A DNA stretch of 64,000 nucleotides from Actinophytocola xinjiangensis (lineage in GTDB: Bacteria > Actinomycetota > Actinomycetes > Mycobacteriales > Pseudonocardiaceae): positions 62,001 to 126,000 of the forward strand of contig NZ_MSIF01000011.1 in the NCBI RefSeq assembly GCF_001921215.1, in the 5' to 3' direction. This document shows positions 7,636 through 18,784 of this stretch, piece after piece. Numbering within the stretch: the stretch's first letter is position 1; every line of letters begins with the position of its first letter. Position numbers and translations under genes: made by a program. Under the pieces are notes generated by a model. The model worked only from the letters and a program-made list of their open reading frames with translations. It was not told the DNA's origin and ran no database searches.

Positions 7636-10172
7636 TCAGCGCGTCGCACTCCAGTAGACGGCGTTGGCGACCTGCTCGAACAGGCCCTTCGGATGGGCGC
7701 GGACATCGGCTCCGTCCCGAACATCATGACCCGGGCGCCGGCCGGTGCCGTGCCGGACACGACCGCCGGTTGGCCGGCCGCGTCCTGGGGGCCGCCGGTG
7801 CCCTCGCCGGTGGGGATCCAGTGGCCGGCGACCAACGGGTTGCCCTCGGCGTAGCGCTGTTCGACCGTGACACCCTCGCCCAGGGCGGTGAACCACTGGG
7901 GCGAGTAGACGAACGACGTCGTGGACGTGGTGCCGTCGGTGACCGAGACGATGCCGTTGGCGTCGGAACGGCCGGGAACCGGCGTGACCGGCAGCAGACC
8001 GGCGTCGGTGTTGAAGCGGGAACCCGTGCCGCCCCGGGTGAGGACGCCGCCCCGGGCCAACAGGGCGTCGACCCCGGCTCGGGCCGGGGGCTCGAGCTGG
8101 TCGTAACGCAGGCCGGAGGAGACCACCAGGACGTCCACATCGGACAGATCGAAGCCGGAGTTGAGGACCGCCGTGGAGACCGGGCGGACGTCGAAGCCCA
8201 TGTCCCGCAGCACGAACAGCTCGTCGGGGCCGACGGCCGCCGCCACCGTCACGCGGGTCAGCGGGGTGCCGGCCGCGCCGGCCGGCGCCTGGGTGAACCG
8301 GACGCCGTGGCGGTCGGCGGCCCGGCCGGCGGCCGGGCGGGCCGAGGCGGGGACGACGATCGTGCCGTCGGCGAGGCGGCGCAACGCGTGGCCCTGGCCG
8401 AGGAGGTCGTTGACGGCGTTGGCGTCCTTGCCGTCGCGGATCGTCACGGCCAGGTCGGCGCCGGGAGCGGCGTCGACGCCACCGGTCGGCGCGGCGACGG
8501 CGACCGGGGTACTGGGCACCCGTAAGTCACCGTCGCGGACGATGTCGACCGTGGCGCCCCACAGCAGGCGGTGGCTCCAGCCGGCGATGTCGTACATCAC
8601 CGGGACGTCGCCGGACAGGTCGCGGCCGGTCTCCAGCATGGCGTTGGCCAGGCCGCGCTTGGGCTGGTGCAGGTCCACGACGTAGGAACCGGCCGGGTAC
8701 GAACGCCCGGCCAGGGTGAACGCGCGCACCGCCGTGCGCACCCGCACGTCGTGGGACACCAGCAGGTCCACCAGGCGCGCGGCCGCCACGGCCGAACGCT
8801 GGGACTCCCCCGCCGGGATCACGTACGCCCGGGGGAACTCGGTGGTGTAGCGGTCCTCGGGACCGAAACCGGGGACGAAGTCGTCCGGCAGCTCACGCAG
8901 CGGCTCCCCGGCCTGGCCACGGCGGAAGATCTCGATCTGGTTGTCCACCAGGTCCTCGCGGTGGCGCGCCACGTACTCCAGGGTCGCGGTCATCGACGCC
9001 TCGGACACGTCGGTGTTGATCGCCGAGCGCCGGCGCAGCTCCTCGACCGGCTCCTGGTCGTAGGCGGCGTTGTTGACCCGCAGCGGGATCTCCACGGTGT
9101 AGGACACCGCCCCGTGGTACATCGCGTACTGGGCGGTGAAGATCGGCGGCCAGCCGTCCCACTCACCGGGCGGCAGGTCGCGGAAGGGCACCACGACGTC
9201 CTGGGCCTCGGGGTATCCCAACGCCTGGACGGCCCGCTCCATCCCCAGGCCGTTGGCCAGGCCGTGCTGGATGTAGAGGTCGAAGTCGTAGTTCTGGCCG
9301 TGCGGCGGGGTGGTCGGCTCGATCAGCGTCCCGTCGACGTAGCCGTGCTCGTCGAGCATCATCACCGGCTGGGTGTCGATGATCATGTCGCGCATCGCCC
9401 GGTTCTCCGGCTGCGAGTTGGTGACGAAGTCGCGGTTCATGTCGAAGCCGTTGGCGTTGGCCCGGGTGCCGGCCACCCGGCCGTCGGGGTTGGCGGTGAC
9501 GTTGAAGTACACCCGGTGCCGCTCCAGCAGCCGCCGTACCCCGGGGTCGCGCGAGGTCGCCAGGTGCTCGATCTGGCGTAACGCCGCGTCGGTGCCCTCC
9601 CACTCGTTGCCGTGGATGTTGTTGTTGATCCACACCGGCGCCTTGTACCCGCGCTCCAGCTGCCGGTCGCGGCCCGCGCGCACCGGGTCGTTCTCGATCA
9701 GCTCCCGCCAGGCGTGCTGGCGGCGGGTCTGCGCGGCGCTCTCCGGCGCGGTCAGGGTGACCTGGTAGAGGTCGCGGCCAAGGCCGGACTGGCCGACCAC
9801 CTCGACCGACACCCGGTCGCTTGCCCGCTGCAGGGCGTTGAGCCTCGGCGCGATCTCGTCGTACGGGGTGAGGCCGAGCTTGATCGACTTGTCGGTGGGG
9901 TCGTCGGGGTAGACGCGCAGGGTCGTGCGGCGCGGGTAGCCCTGCCGGGGCCCGGCCTGGTTCTCGCCGGCCGGGGCGGCGGTGCGGGCCGTCGACGGCC
10001 GGTCGAGCGCGGCGACCTCGTTGCGGTCGGGGCCGTTGGCCGGCTCCTCCCGGGGCACGCGGGGCCCCTGGGGCGCCGCCACCGCCGGGGTCAGGCCGGT
10101 GAGTACGGTCACAGCTACCACCCCGGCGGCCAACACGGCACGCCGGAGATGTCGTCGGGGGGTTCTGAGCAC
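7636..10172 (-). CDS. Secreted M14 zinc carboxypeptidase, frameshifted near its 3' end
   Basis: An exported metallocarboxypeptidase. The signal peptide ends near residue 33 (LTPAVAA). In the M14 domain, zinc ligands H187 and E190 sit in NNNIHGNEWEG; NPDGR and MNRDF follow, and the catalytic glutamate lies in YTVEIPLRVNN. A long C-terminal region (about 460-840) is beta-rich. The uninterrupted frame fails to stop and reads through the neighbouring gene to 7461. The expected tail (RAHPKGLFEQVANAVYWSATR, stop at 7636) is in the -1 neighbouring frame. One missing base around 7698-7706 explains this: GATGTCCGC where GATGTTCCGC would restore MFRAHPKG. The coordinates give the repaired gene. It could be a real late frameshift or a sequencing slip; only about the last 25 residues are affected. 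Confidence 0.85.
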
Positions 10173-10241
10173 GGGTTTCCCTCCAGTCCTCGCGGGGCAC
10201 GTGCTGCCTAGCGGGAGTGCCGAAGCCCGTCAAGAGCGGCG

Positions 10242-10247
10242 TAACCT
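10242..10247 (+). promoter_or_regulatory. Putative -10 hexamer of leaderless lipA
   Basis: TAACCT lies 6 nt before GTG 10254, with no ribosome-binding site between. This fits transcription starting at the start codon. Confidence 0.4.
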
Positions 10248-10253
10248 GACCAC

Positions 10254-11258
10254 GTGACCATTGCTCCGGAGGGACGAAAGCTGCTGCGTCTCGAGGTACG
10301 CAACAGCCAGACCCCGATCGAGAAGAAGCCGTCGTGGATCAAGACCCGCGCGAAGATGGGCCCGGAGTACCGGGAGCTGAAGGGTCTGGTCCGGCGGGAG
10401 GGCCTGCACACCGTCTGTGAGGAGGCGGGCTGCCCCAACATCTACGAGTGTTGGGAGGACCGCGAGGCCACCTTCCTCATCGGCGGCGAGCAGTGCACCC
10501 GCCGCTGCGACTTCTGCCAGATCGACACCGGCCGCCCGGCCGCGCTCGACCGGGAGGAGCCCCGCAAGGTCGCCGAGTCGGTCCAGGCGATGGGCCTGCG
10601 GTACGCGACGGTCACCGGCGTCGCCCGCGACGACCTCGACGACGGCGGCGCGTGGCTCTACGCCGAGACCGTGCGCCAGATCCACACGCTCAACCCCGGC
10701 ACCGGCGTCGAGCTGCTGATCCCCGACTTCAACGCCGACCCCGACCAGCTCGCCGAGGTGTTCGGCTCGCGACCGGAGGTGCTGGCGCACAACCTGGAGA
10801 CCGTGCCGAGGATCTTCAAGAGCATCCGGCCGGCGTTCCGCTACGAGCGCTCGCTGGAGGTGATCACCCGGGCCCGCGAGTTCGGCCTGGTCACCAAGTC
10901 GAACCTGATCCTGGGCATGGGCGAGACCGCCGAGGAGGTCACCGAGGCGCTGGGCGACCTGCACGAGGCGGGCTGCGACATCATCACGATCACCCAGTAC
11001 CTGCGGCCCTCGCTGCGCCACCACCCGGTCGACCGCTGGGCCAAGCCCGAGGAGTTCCTGGAGCACAAGGAGACCGCCGAGCGGATCGGGTTCGCCGGGG
11101 TGATGGCCGGGCCGCTGGTGCGCTCGTCCTACCGCGCCGGCCGCCTCTACGCCCAGGCGATCGCCCACCGGGGCGAGCAGGTCCCGGAGGCGCTGCGCCA
11201 CCTCGCCGAGGCCGGCCCGGCCAGCCAGGAGATCACCTCGGTCCTCAGTCGCCGGTAG
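10254..11258 (+). CDS. lipA: Lipoyl synthase (radical SAM)
   Basis: Inserts two sulfurs into protein-bound octanoyl groups, completing the lipoate made by LipB. 334 residues. The auxiliary 4Fe-4S cluster cysteines are C55, C60 and C66 ([14 protein letters not shown]). The radical-SAM cluster is C81, C85 and C88 in CTRRCDFCQ, and the conserved C-terminal serine lies in [14 protein letters not shown] 10254 is the only sensible start. Its targets here include SucB K43. It is separated from lipB by the cyclophilin-TetR-M14 segment, unlike the adjacent lipB-lipA of many relatives. Confidence 0.97.
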   Translation: MTIAPEGRKLLRLEVRNSQTPIEKKPSWIKTRAKMGPEYRELKGLVRREGLHTVCEEAGCPNIYECWEDREATFLIGGEQCTRRCDFCQIDTGRPAALDREEPRKVAESVQAMGLRYATVTGVARDDLDDGGAWLYAETVRQIHTLNPGTGVELLIPDFNADPDQLAEVFGSRPEVLAHNLETVPRIFKSIRPAFRYERSLEVITRAREFGLVTKSNLILGMGETAEEVTEALGDLHEAGCDIITITQYLRPSLRHHPVDRWAKPEEFLEHKETAERIGFAGVMAGPLVRSSYRAGRLYAQAIAHRGEQVPEALRHLAEAGPASQEITSVLSRR

Positions 11259-11367
11259 CCGGGAGAATCAACTCCTGGGTGGACGTCGGGGGGAACCCTG
11301 ATGTGTCACGGTTGGTCCAACTGCCAGACTGCACCAGGACCGGGGTCGTGATCGAGGGGAGTCACCC

Positions 11368-12048
11368 GTGGCGTTGTTGGCTGACGTACTGGACTGGTTG
11401 CAGGCGCTGCCGCAGCCGGCGCTGGTCGGCGCGACGGGGGCACTGGTCTTCGCCGAATGCACGATCGGTCTGGGCTTCATCGCTCCCGGTGAGGGCGGCC
11501 TGCTCATCGCGGCGACCACGGTCGGCGACTCGGTGTCCCGGTTCCTCGTGCTGTGGGCGGTGGTGACGGTCTGTGCCGGGCTGGGTGACTCGATCGGCTA
11601 CTACATCGGCCGGCGGTTCGGTCCACAGCTGCGCGAGACCAAGATCATCCAGAAGTACGGCACCGAGGGCTGGGACAAGGCCACCGACATCCTGCGCCGG
11701 CGAGGCGCCTGGGCGGTGTTCTTCGCCAGATTCCTGCCGGTGGTCCGCACCCTGACCCCGGCCGCGGCCGGCACGTCCGGCCTGGCCTACCGCAAGTTCC
11801 TGCCGGCGGTGGTGGCCGGCGCGATGCTCTGGTCGGCCACCCACATCGCCATCGGCGCCGCGCTCGGCGAGGCCGCGAAGCGGATCGAGGGCATGATCAG
11901 TACCGGTGGCCTGATCGTCGTCGGCGGGCTCGCGGTCGCTCTGGTGATCACGATCACCGTGCGCAAGCGCCGCAAGGCCAAGCAGGTCGCCGAGCAGCCC
12001 GCGCCCGCGGAGTCCCCGGACGACCCCGAGCTGGAACCGGCGAACTAG
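11368..12048 (+). CDS. DedA-family membrane protein
   Basis: A 226-residue DedA/SNARE-associated (VTT) protein. The hallmark segment is visible: FIAPGEGGLLIAATTV, then GDSIGYYIGRRFG, then FFARFLPVVRTLTPAAAG with its conserved arginines, and membrane helices at about 140-165 and 180-200. The tail is charged and cytosolic (VRKRRKAKQVAEQ). Family members act as lipid flippases/scramblases or in membrane homeostasis; the substrate here is unknown. The start is GTG 11368, behind GAGGGGAG. Confidence 0.9.
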   Translation: MALLADVLDWLQALPQPALVGATGALVFAECTIGLGFIAPGEGGLLIAATTVGDSVSRFLVLWAVVTVCAGLGDSIGYYIGRRFGPQLRETKIIQKYGTEGWDKATDILRRRGAWAVFFARFLPVVRTLTPAAAGTSGLAYRKFLPAVVAGAMLWSATHIAIGAALGEAAKRIEGMISTGGLIVVGGLAVALVITITVRKRRKAKQVAEQPAPAESPDDPELEPAN

Positions 12049-12111
12049 CACCTGCCGAAGGGCCGGGTCAACCGATCGAGTCAGGGCACCCTCCGGCTAT
12101 GCTGCCGGGCA

Positions 12112-12303
12112 TTACCAGTGCGATTCGGCCGGGAAGGGCACGATGCGGCACATGGACGAACAGAACCAGTCTCCGGCCGCCGTGCGCGCCGTGAGCGGGA
12201 CCGTCCACGCGCCCTCGGCCCCCGCGACTGGCGGCCCGGCCACCAGTCGCGCGTCCTCCGCGATGTCGAGCGGCTCCTGAAGCCTCGCCGCCACGGTCGG
12301 CAC
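12112..12303 (-). CDS. Small hypothetical protein upstream of serS
   Basis: A 63-residue reading frame on the strand opposite serS, within the 290-bp space between the DedA gene and serS. Codon third positions are nearly all G or C, and the product reads like a folded protein (PLDIAEDARLVAGPPVAG, DWFCSSMCRIVPF with a Cys-X3-Cys pair). Overlapping plus-strand frames are Arg-rich shadows. The GTG 12303 start has only a weak site (GAGCGAGCAGGT). No function can be assigned. It could be a chance frame. Confidence 0.45.
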   Translation of the reverse strand: MPTVAARLQEPLDIAEDARLVAGPPVAGAEGAWTVPLTARTAAGDWFCSSMCRIVPFPAESHW

Positions 12304-12338
12304 CTGCTCGCTCTCGCACCACCAAGAATGGAAGTACC

Positions 12339-13619
12339 GTGCTTGATCTGACTGTCCTCCTGGACGACACCGACGACGTTGCCAAGCGCCTGGCCACCAA
12401 GGGCACCGACGAGTCCGTGGTGTTCGCCGCCCGCGACGCCGTCCTGGCGCGCCGCGCGGCGCGCAAGGAGCTCGACGACCTGCGCGCGGAGATGAACCGC
12501 CGGTCCAAGGAGGTCGGGCGGCTGATGAGCACGGACCCGGAGGCCGGGAAGAAGGTCCGCGCCGAGCTGGCCGAGCTGAAGGTCCGGCTCACCGAGCGGG
12601 AGAGCGCGACCCGCGAGGCCGAGGCCCACGAGCGGGAGCTGATGCTCGGCCTGCCGAACCTGCCCTCGCCGCACGCGCCGGTCGGCACGGACGAGGACGC
12701 GAACGTGATCCTCGGCTACCGGGGCGGGGAGGCCGTGCCGAACCCGGGGGCCCGCCCGCACTGGGAGATCGCCACCGAGCTGAACATCTTCGACCCCGAG
12801 CGCGCCGCCAAGCTCAGCGGCTCGGGCTTCTCGCTGCTGCGCGGCGACGGCGCCCGCCTGCTGCGCGCGCTCACCCAGTTCGGCCTGGACCTGCACCGCG
12901 ACGAGTACGAGGAGCTGTTCGTCCCGCACTTCGTCCGCGAGGACACCATGATCGGCACCGGTCACCTGCCCAAGTTCAAGGATGACGCCTACAACACGAC
13001 CCTGGACAACCTGTGGGCCATCCCGACCGGCGAGGTCCCGCTCACCGCCCTGCACCGCGACGAGGTGTTGGACAGCGCCGACCTGCCGCTCAAGTACATG
13101 ACCTGCACCGCGTGCTTCCGCCGGGAGGCCGGCAGCGCGGGCAAGGACACCCGGGGCATGCAGCGGCTGCACGAGTTCCAGAAGGTCGAGCTGGTGCACC
13201 TGTGCCTGCCCGAGCAGCTCGACGAGCAGTTCGAGGTGCTGCTGGCCAACGCGGAGAAGTCGTTGCGGGCACTGGAACTTCCCTACCGCGTGGTCGACCT
13301 GTGCACCGGTGACCTGACGTTCTCCTCGGCCAGGATCCACGACCTGGAGGTCTACTCGCCGGGCGTGGACAAGTGGCTGGAGGTGTCCTCGGTCGGCAGC
13401 TTCACCGACTTCCAGGCGCGGCGCAGCAACATCCGCTACCGCCCGGAGGCCGGCCGGACCGCGCCGGTGTGCACGCTCAACGGCTCGGCCGTCGCCACGC
13501 CCCGGCTGTGGGCCGCGCTGATCGAACACGGCCAGCGCCCCGACGGCACGGTCGTGCTGCCGGAGGTCCTGCACCCGTACCTGGGCAAGGCAACCCTGGA
13601 GGCCAACCGCCGCCGCTGA
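12339..13619 (+). CDS. serS: Seryl-tRNA synthetase
   Basis: Charges tRNA-Ser. 426 residues. The N-terminal coiled-coil arm covers about residues 25-105 (charged, Arg/Glu-rich), followed by the class II core: motif 1 near the TRALTQFGLDLH region, motif 2 in TCTACFRREAGSAGKDTRGMQRLHEFQKVE, and motif 3 near the end (LNGSAVATPRLWAALIEHGQ). The start is GTG 12339. It is convergent with the MDR gene; a 13-bp direct repeat spans both stop codons. Confidence 0.97.
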   Translation: MLDLTVLLDDTDDVAKRLATKGTDESVVFAARDAVLARRAARKELDDLRAEMNRRSKEVGRLMSTDPEAGKKVRAELAELKVRLTERESATREAEAHERELMLGLPNLPSPHAPVGTDEDANVILGYRGGEAVPNPGARPHWEIATELNIFDPERAAKLSGSGFSLLRGDGARLLRALTQFGLDLHRDEYEELFVPHFVREDTMIGTGHLPKFKDDAYNTTLDNLWAIPTGEVPLTALHRDEVLDSADLPLKYMTCTACFRREAGSAGKDTRGMQRLHEFQKVELVHLCLPEQLDEQFEVLLANAEKSLRALELPYRVVDLCTGDLTFSSARIHDLEVYSPGVDKWLEVSSVGSFTDFQARRSNIRYRPEAGRTAPVCTLNGSAVATPRLWAALIEHGQRPDGTVVLPEVLHPYLGKATLEANRRR

Positions 13620-13634
13620 CTCACGGTCGCGGAC

Positions 13635-13644
<10 letters not shown>
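13618..13644. repeat. Tandem 13-bp repeat across two convergent stop codons
   Basis: GACTCACGGTCGC occurs at 13618-13630 and 13632-13644. The first copy overlaps the serS stop and the second contains the complement of the MDR stop. Confidence 0.85.
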
Positions 13645-14525
<881 letters not shown>

Positions 14526-14532
14526 GACAGGA

Positions 14533-14601
14533 ACGCTAATGGCGGCCGTCGGGACGAACCATGCGTGAATCGCCCCGATACCTACGCGATCGTCCTAGGC
14601 T
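14533..14601. promoter_or_regulatory. Divergent promoters of MDR and AraC-type genes
   Basis: The minus-strand TAGCGT (14533-14538) sits 7 nt from ATG 14525. The plus-strand TAGGCT (14596-14601) sits 6 nt from GTG 14608. Both genes therefore look leaderless and share an 82-bp regulatory region. Confidence 0.4.
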
Positions 14602-14607
14602 CGACCG

Positions 14608-15573
14608 GTGGATGTCCTCAGCGACGTGGTGTCGGTGATGCGCACCGGCCGCCCGGTGTCGGCCCGGCACGTCCTGGGCGCGCCGTGGGCACTGCGGTTC
14701 GAGCCGGTGGCCGGCGCGGTCGCGTTCCGGGTGGTGCTGCGCGGGAACTGCGTGCTCGTGCCCCCGGACGGCGATCCGGTCGCGCTCGGGTCGGGTGACG
14801 TGGTGCTGCTGCCGCACGGCGGCGGGCACCTGCTGGCCGACAGCCTCGCCAGCGCGGCCGACAACCTCGACAACCCCGACACCCGCGGCACCGTCGACGC
14901 TCTCGGCACCGCCGACCTCCCCGTCGTCGCCGACGACCTGCGCACGCCCGGGACCACCGCGACCGGCACGCCCACCGGCAGCGGCACGATCACCGAAACC
15001 CTGTGCGGCGCCTACGAACTCGCGCCCCACGGCGGCCACCCGCTGCTGCGCGACCTGCCGGCGGTCGCCCGGATCAGCAGCGACGGCCGGCCGGAACTGC
15101 GGGCCGCCGTGGAGCTGCTGGCCGGCGAACTCACCCACCCCGGGCTCGGCACGGCCGGCGTCATCCCCGCCCTGCTGGACACGCTGCTGCACTACGCGCT
15201 GCGCACCTGGCTGTCGGCCAACGGCGACGGCTGGGCCGCGGCCCTGCGCGACCCGGCCGTCGCCGCCGCGCTCACCGCCCTGCACCAGGACCCGGCCCGC
15301 CCGTGGACGGTCGCGACCCTCGCCTCGGTCGGCGGACTGTCCAGGTCCCCGTTCGCCCGGCGGTTCACCGACCTCACCGGCCAGCCGCCGGTGCGCTACC
15401 TGACCTGGTGGCGGATGACCGTCGCCGCCCGCCTGCTGCGCACCACCGACACCCCGCTGCACGGCATCGCCCGCGCGGTCGGCTACCACTCGGAGTTCGC
15501 CTTCGCCACCGCGTTCCGGCGCCAGTACGGCACCGCCCCCGGCCGGTACCGGAACTCCGCCGACGGGAAATGA
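14608..15573 (+). CDS. AraC-family transcriptional regulator with cupin domain
   Basis: A 321-residue regulator. The N-terminal cupin-like sensor domain (about 1-180; VLVPPDGDPVALGSGDVVLLPHGGGH) precedes a C-terminal double helix-turn-helix (about 225-315; WTVATLASVGGLSRSPFARRFTD and IARAVGYHSEFAFATAFRRQYG). This architecture is common among AraC proteins that control a divergently placed oxidoreductase, here the MDR gene at 13635. The ligand is unknown. The start is GTG 14608; the nearby ATG 14612 is out of frame. Confidence 0.92.
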   Translation: MDVLSDVVSVMRTGRPVSARHVLGAPWALRFEPVAGAVAFRVVLRGNCVLVPPDGDPVALGSGDVVLLPHGGGHLLADSLASAADNLDNPDTRGTVDALGTADLPVVADDLRTPGTTATGTPTGSGTITETLCGAYELAPHGGHPLLRDLPAVARISSDGRPELRAAVELLAGELTHPGLGTAGVIPALLDTLLHYALRTWLSANGDGWAAALRDPAVAAALTALHQDPARPWTVATLASVGGLSRSPFARRFTDLTGQPPVRYLTWWRMTVAARLLRTTDTPLHGIARAVGYHSEFAFATAFRRQYGTAPGRYRNSADGK

Positions 15574-15660
15574 TCGCCAGGCGCCCCGTCACAAGGCCTC
15601 GACCAGGCACGATGCGCGCTGCTATTTTTCCGGACGGGGCGGCGACTCGGAGGCGATGCG

Positions 15661-18612
15661 GTGATGGGCGCGTACCCCACGACCAACACCGCGCCCGTGA
15701 TGGCCCGGCCCGCCTTCGTCGGCCGCGCACCGGAACTGGCCGCGCTGACCCACACCGCCGCCCAGCCGACCGCCGTCGTGCTCATCGAGGGCGAGCCGGG
15801 GATCGGCAAGAGCCGGCTGGTGCGCGAGTACCTCGGGTCCCGCCCGGCCGGCTCGACGCGGGTCGTGCACGCGCTGTGCCCGCCCTACCGGGAGCCGTTC
15901 AGCCTGGCCCCGATCGTCGACGCCCTGCGCGAGGCCACCGACGGCGTCGCCGGGCTGGCGCTCACCCCACTGGCCGGTGCGCTGCGCCCGCTGCTGCCGG
16001 AGTGGGCCGCCGACCTGCCGCCGGCCCTGGAACCGCTGCCGGACAGCACCTCCGCGCAGCACCGGCTGTTCCGGGCCATCGCCGAGGTGCTCAACGCGCT
16101 CGACGTCGGCGTGCTGGTCGTGGAGGACGTGCACTGGGCCGACGACGCCACCCTGGAGTTCCTGCTGTTCCACACCTCCTCGCGGGCCAACGGCGACCGG
16201 TCGCTGGTCGTCACCTACCGTCCGGAGGAGATCCCGGCCGACTCCCTGCTGCGCCGCCTGTCGTCGCGGACCGGGGAGGCCAGCCGGCTGCGGCTCGCCC
16301 TGAGCAGCCTCAGCCGGGAGGAGACCGCGTCGCTGGCCTCGTCGATGCTCGACGGCATGCCCGTCACCGACCTGTTCCGCGACTTCCTGTTCGACCGCAG
16401 CGAGGGCGTGCCGCTGGCGGTCGAGGAGCTGATGCGGCTGATGCACGCGCGCGCGGACCTGTACCGCCGGGAGAACGGCTGGGTGCGGCGCCGGCTCACC
16501 GGCATCGACGTGCCGCCCAGCATCCGCGACGCCGCCCTGGAACGCCTCGGCCGGCTCGCCCCGCACGTCCAGCAGTTGCTGCGGGCGGCGGCGATCCTCG
16601 CCGACCCGGCCGACCAAGCCACGCTCACCGCGGTCAGCGGGCTGTCCGACGGCGAGGTCGACGACGCCGTCGCGGTGGCCGTCGCGTCGAGCTGGCTGCA
16701 CGACGACGACCACGGCCATCTGGCGTTCCGGCACGTGCTCAACTGCCAGGCCGTCGACGAGACCGTCCCCGAGCCGCAGCGGCGGGCGCTGCACCTGCGG
16801 GCCGGGCAGGCGCTGGAGTCGCGTACCCCGCCGCCGCTGACCCGGCTGGCCAGGCACTTCCGCGCCGCCGGTGAGTCCGGCCGGTGGCGGAAGTACGCCG
16901 AGCAGGCCGCCGACCAGGCGGTCGACACCGGCGACCGGATGGCCGCCACGAAGCTGCTGCTCGACGTGGTGCGCACGGTCACCGGGCCGCCGGAGGTGGT
17001 GGCGCGGCTGGCCCGCAAGCTCGGCGACGCCGCGCTGTTCCGCTACGAGGCCGTCGACGACCTCCAGTCGACGGTGGTCGCCACGCTCGACGAGGTGCTG
17101 CGCGGCGCCGGGCTCACCCCCCAGGACGCCGCCGAGATCCGGGAGCGGCGCGGCCGGATGCTGCTCCAGCTCGGGGACTGGCAGACCGGGCACCGGGAGC
17201 TGGAGCTGGCGATCGCCGGACTGGACCACGACCCGGCGCACGCCGCGCACGCGATGACCTATCTCGGCTGGCCGGCGGCCAACCCGAAACCGGTCGCCGA
17301 ACACCTGGAATGGCTCAACCGCGCGGCGCGGATGGCCGACCGGGTGCCCAACCCGGCCCTGCGGCTGGCGCTCAAGGCTGACCGGGCGATGGCGCTGGTG
17401 TTCCTCGGTGACGAGTCCGGCTGGGCGACCGCCGACGCCCTGCCCGAGCGGTGGACCGGCCCGGACGAGTCGTGGACCACCAGCGGCCGCAACCCGACCC
17501 GGGAGATCGCCAGGGCCAACGCCAACCTGGGCAACGCGGCGACCCTGTGGGGCCGCTACGCCGAGGCGGAGCGGCGGCTGGCGCTGAGCATCGAGCAGTC
17601 AGCCGCCGACGACGACCAGCGGGTGCACATGGCCGCGCTGGCCTCCCAGGCGCGGCTGCACTGGCATCTCGGCCGGTGGGACCAGCGGGAACGGGTGGCC
17701 CGACTGGCCGCCGACCAGCGCGCGGTCGCCTATCCGGTGAACCAGGAGTTGCAGGTCGTCGACGGCCTGCACGACATGGTGGCCGGCGCGTGGGAGCAGG
17801 CGATGGACAAGTTCGCCAGTGTCCTGAACGCCTCGCCCACCAGCGGCGAGCAGGAGCTGCCGACCTGGGCCGCCGGCTGCCTGGCGAGGGCGGCGCTGGC
17901 CGGTGGGGACGTGGACACCGCGATCGAGGTCAGCCAGGCGCCTTTCGCCATGCTGGTCCGCTCCGGCCTGTGGCTGTGGGCCACCGATCTGGTGCAGCCG
18001 AGGATCGCGGCGCTGGTGCGGGTCGGCCGGGTCGCCGAGGCGGCCGACGCCGTCGCGGCCTTCGCCGACGGGTTGGCCACCAGCACGGCGGCCGCGCCGC
18101 ACGCCGCGCTGGCGACCTGCCGCGCGATGCTGGCCGAGGCGACCGGCACGGCGACCGACACGGCGATCGAGGCGTTCGCGGTGGCGGCCGCGGCCTGGGA
18201 GGGGTTGCCGCGCCCGTACGAGGCGGCACTGGCGGTCGAGCGGCAGGCGGTGCTGCTGCTGGGGGTCGGGCGGGCGCAGGCCGGTGTCGCCCTGCTGACC
18301 AGGGCGTTCGAGAGGCTCAGTGACCTGGGGGCGCGGCGGGACGCCGACCGGATCGCGCAGCTGTTGCGCGAGCACGGCACCGACGTGGCCCGGCCGTGGC
18401 ACGGCGGGCGCCGGGGCTACGGCGACGCCCTGTCGCCCCGGGAGCTGGAGGTGGCCCGGCTGGTCGCCGAGGGCCGCACCAACCGCGAGATCGGGCAGGA
18501 GCTGTTCCTCTCGCCCAAGACGGTGGCGCGTCACCTGACGTCGGTGATGCGCAAGCTGGAGGTCACCTCGCGGACGGCCGTCGCACTGCGACTGCACGGC
18601 ACCGATTCGTAG
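15661..18612 (+). CDS. Large LuxR-family (LAL) regulator, module A
   Basis: A 983-residue MalT/LAL-type signal-integrating activator. The N-terminal AAA-type ATPase has Walker A GEPGIGKS (residues 44-51) and Walker B VLVVEDVHWADD (near 155). A long helical TPR-like middle (about 350-900) follows, and a C-terminal LuxR helix-turn-helix (about 920-978; LSPRELEVARLVAEGRTNRE). GGAGG at 15649-15653 serves GTG 15661 or ATG 15664. It precedes the secreted-protein operon by 172 bp on the same strand and is paralogous to the regulator at 61234-64000, which likewise precedes a subtilase. The inducer is unknown. Confidence 0.92.
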   Translation: MMGAYPTTNTAPVMARPAFVGRAPELAALTHTAAQPTAVVLIEGEPGIGKSRLVREYLGSRPAGSTRVVHALCPPYREPFSLAPIVDALREATDGVAGLALTPLAGALRPLLPEWAADLPPALEPLPDSTSAQHRLFRAIAEVLNALDVGVLVVEDVHWADDATLEFLLFHTSSRANGDRSLVVTYRPEEIPADSLLRRLSSRTGEASRLRLALSSLSREETASLASSMLDGMPVTDLFRDFLFDRSEGVPLAVEELMRLMHARADLYRRENGWVRRRLTGIDVPPSIRDAALERLGRLAPHVQQLLRAAAILADPADQATLTAVSGLSDGEVDDAVAVAVASSWLHDDDHGHLAFRHVLNCQAVDETVPEPQRRALHLRAGQALESRTPPPLTRLARHFRAAGESGRWRKYAEQAADQAVDTGDRMAATKLLLDVVRTVTGPPEVVARLARKLGDAALFRYEAVDDLQSTVVATLDEVLRGAGLTPQDAAEIRERRGRMLLQLGDWQTGHRELELAIAGLDHDPAHAAHAMTYLGWPAANPKPVAEHLEWLNRAARMADRVPNPALRLALKADRAMALVFLGDESGWATADALPERWTGPDESWTTSGRNPTREIARANANLGNAATLWGRYAEAERRLALSIEQSAADDDQRVHMAALASQARLHWHLGRWDQRERVARLAADQRAVAYPVNQELQVVDGLHDMVAGAWEQAMDKFASVLNASPTSGEQELPTWAAGCLARAALAGGDVDTAIEVSQAPFAMLVRSGLWLWATDLVQPRIAALVRVGRVAEAADAVAAFADGLATSTAAAPHAALATCRAMLAEATGTATDTAIEAFAVAAAAWEGLPRPYEAALAVERQAVLLLGVGRAQAGVALLTRAFERLSDLGARRDADRIAQLLREHGTDVARPWHGGRRGYGDALSPRELEVARLVAEGRTNREIGQELFLSPKTVARHLTSVMRKLEVTSRTAVALRLHGTDS

Positions 18613-18630
18613 CGCTACGCCGCCACCCAC

Positions 18631-18659
18631 CGCGACTTTGGGACATCTGTCCCGTCGCG
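18631..18659. promoter_or_regulatory. Inverted repeat between LAL gene and protease operon
   Basis: GGGACA-tc-TGTCCC (18640-18653), flanked by CGCGAC (18631-18636) and GTCGCG (18654-18659) with a 3-nt bulge. It may be an operator for the LAL regulator, or part of its terminator. Confidence 0.45.
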
Positions 18660-18784
18660 AGCATCACCACGCCCGGCTGACGATGGCCGCATGCCAGATC
18701 CCCAGGACCCGAAGGAGTGCGCGCACGCCGCTGACGCGGCGCAGGTCACTGACGACCAGGATCGCGAATCCGACAGTGGAGATG

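Noticed and set aside
18640-18653. Mobile-element terminal repeats around the protease operon
   Set aside because: The inverted repeat has no partner on the far side of the operon, and there is no transposase, integrase or target duplication.
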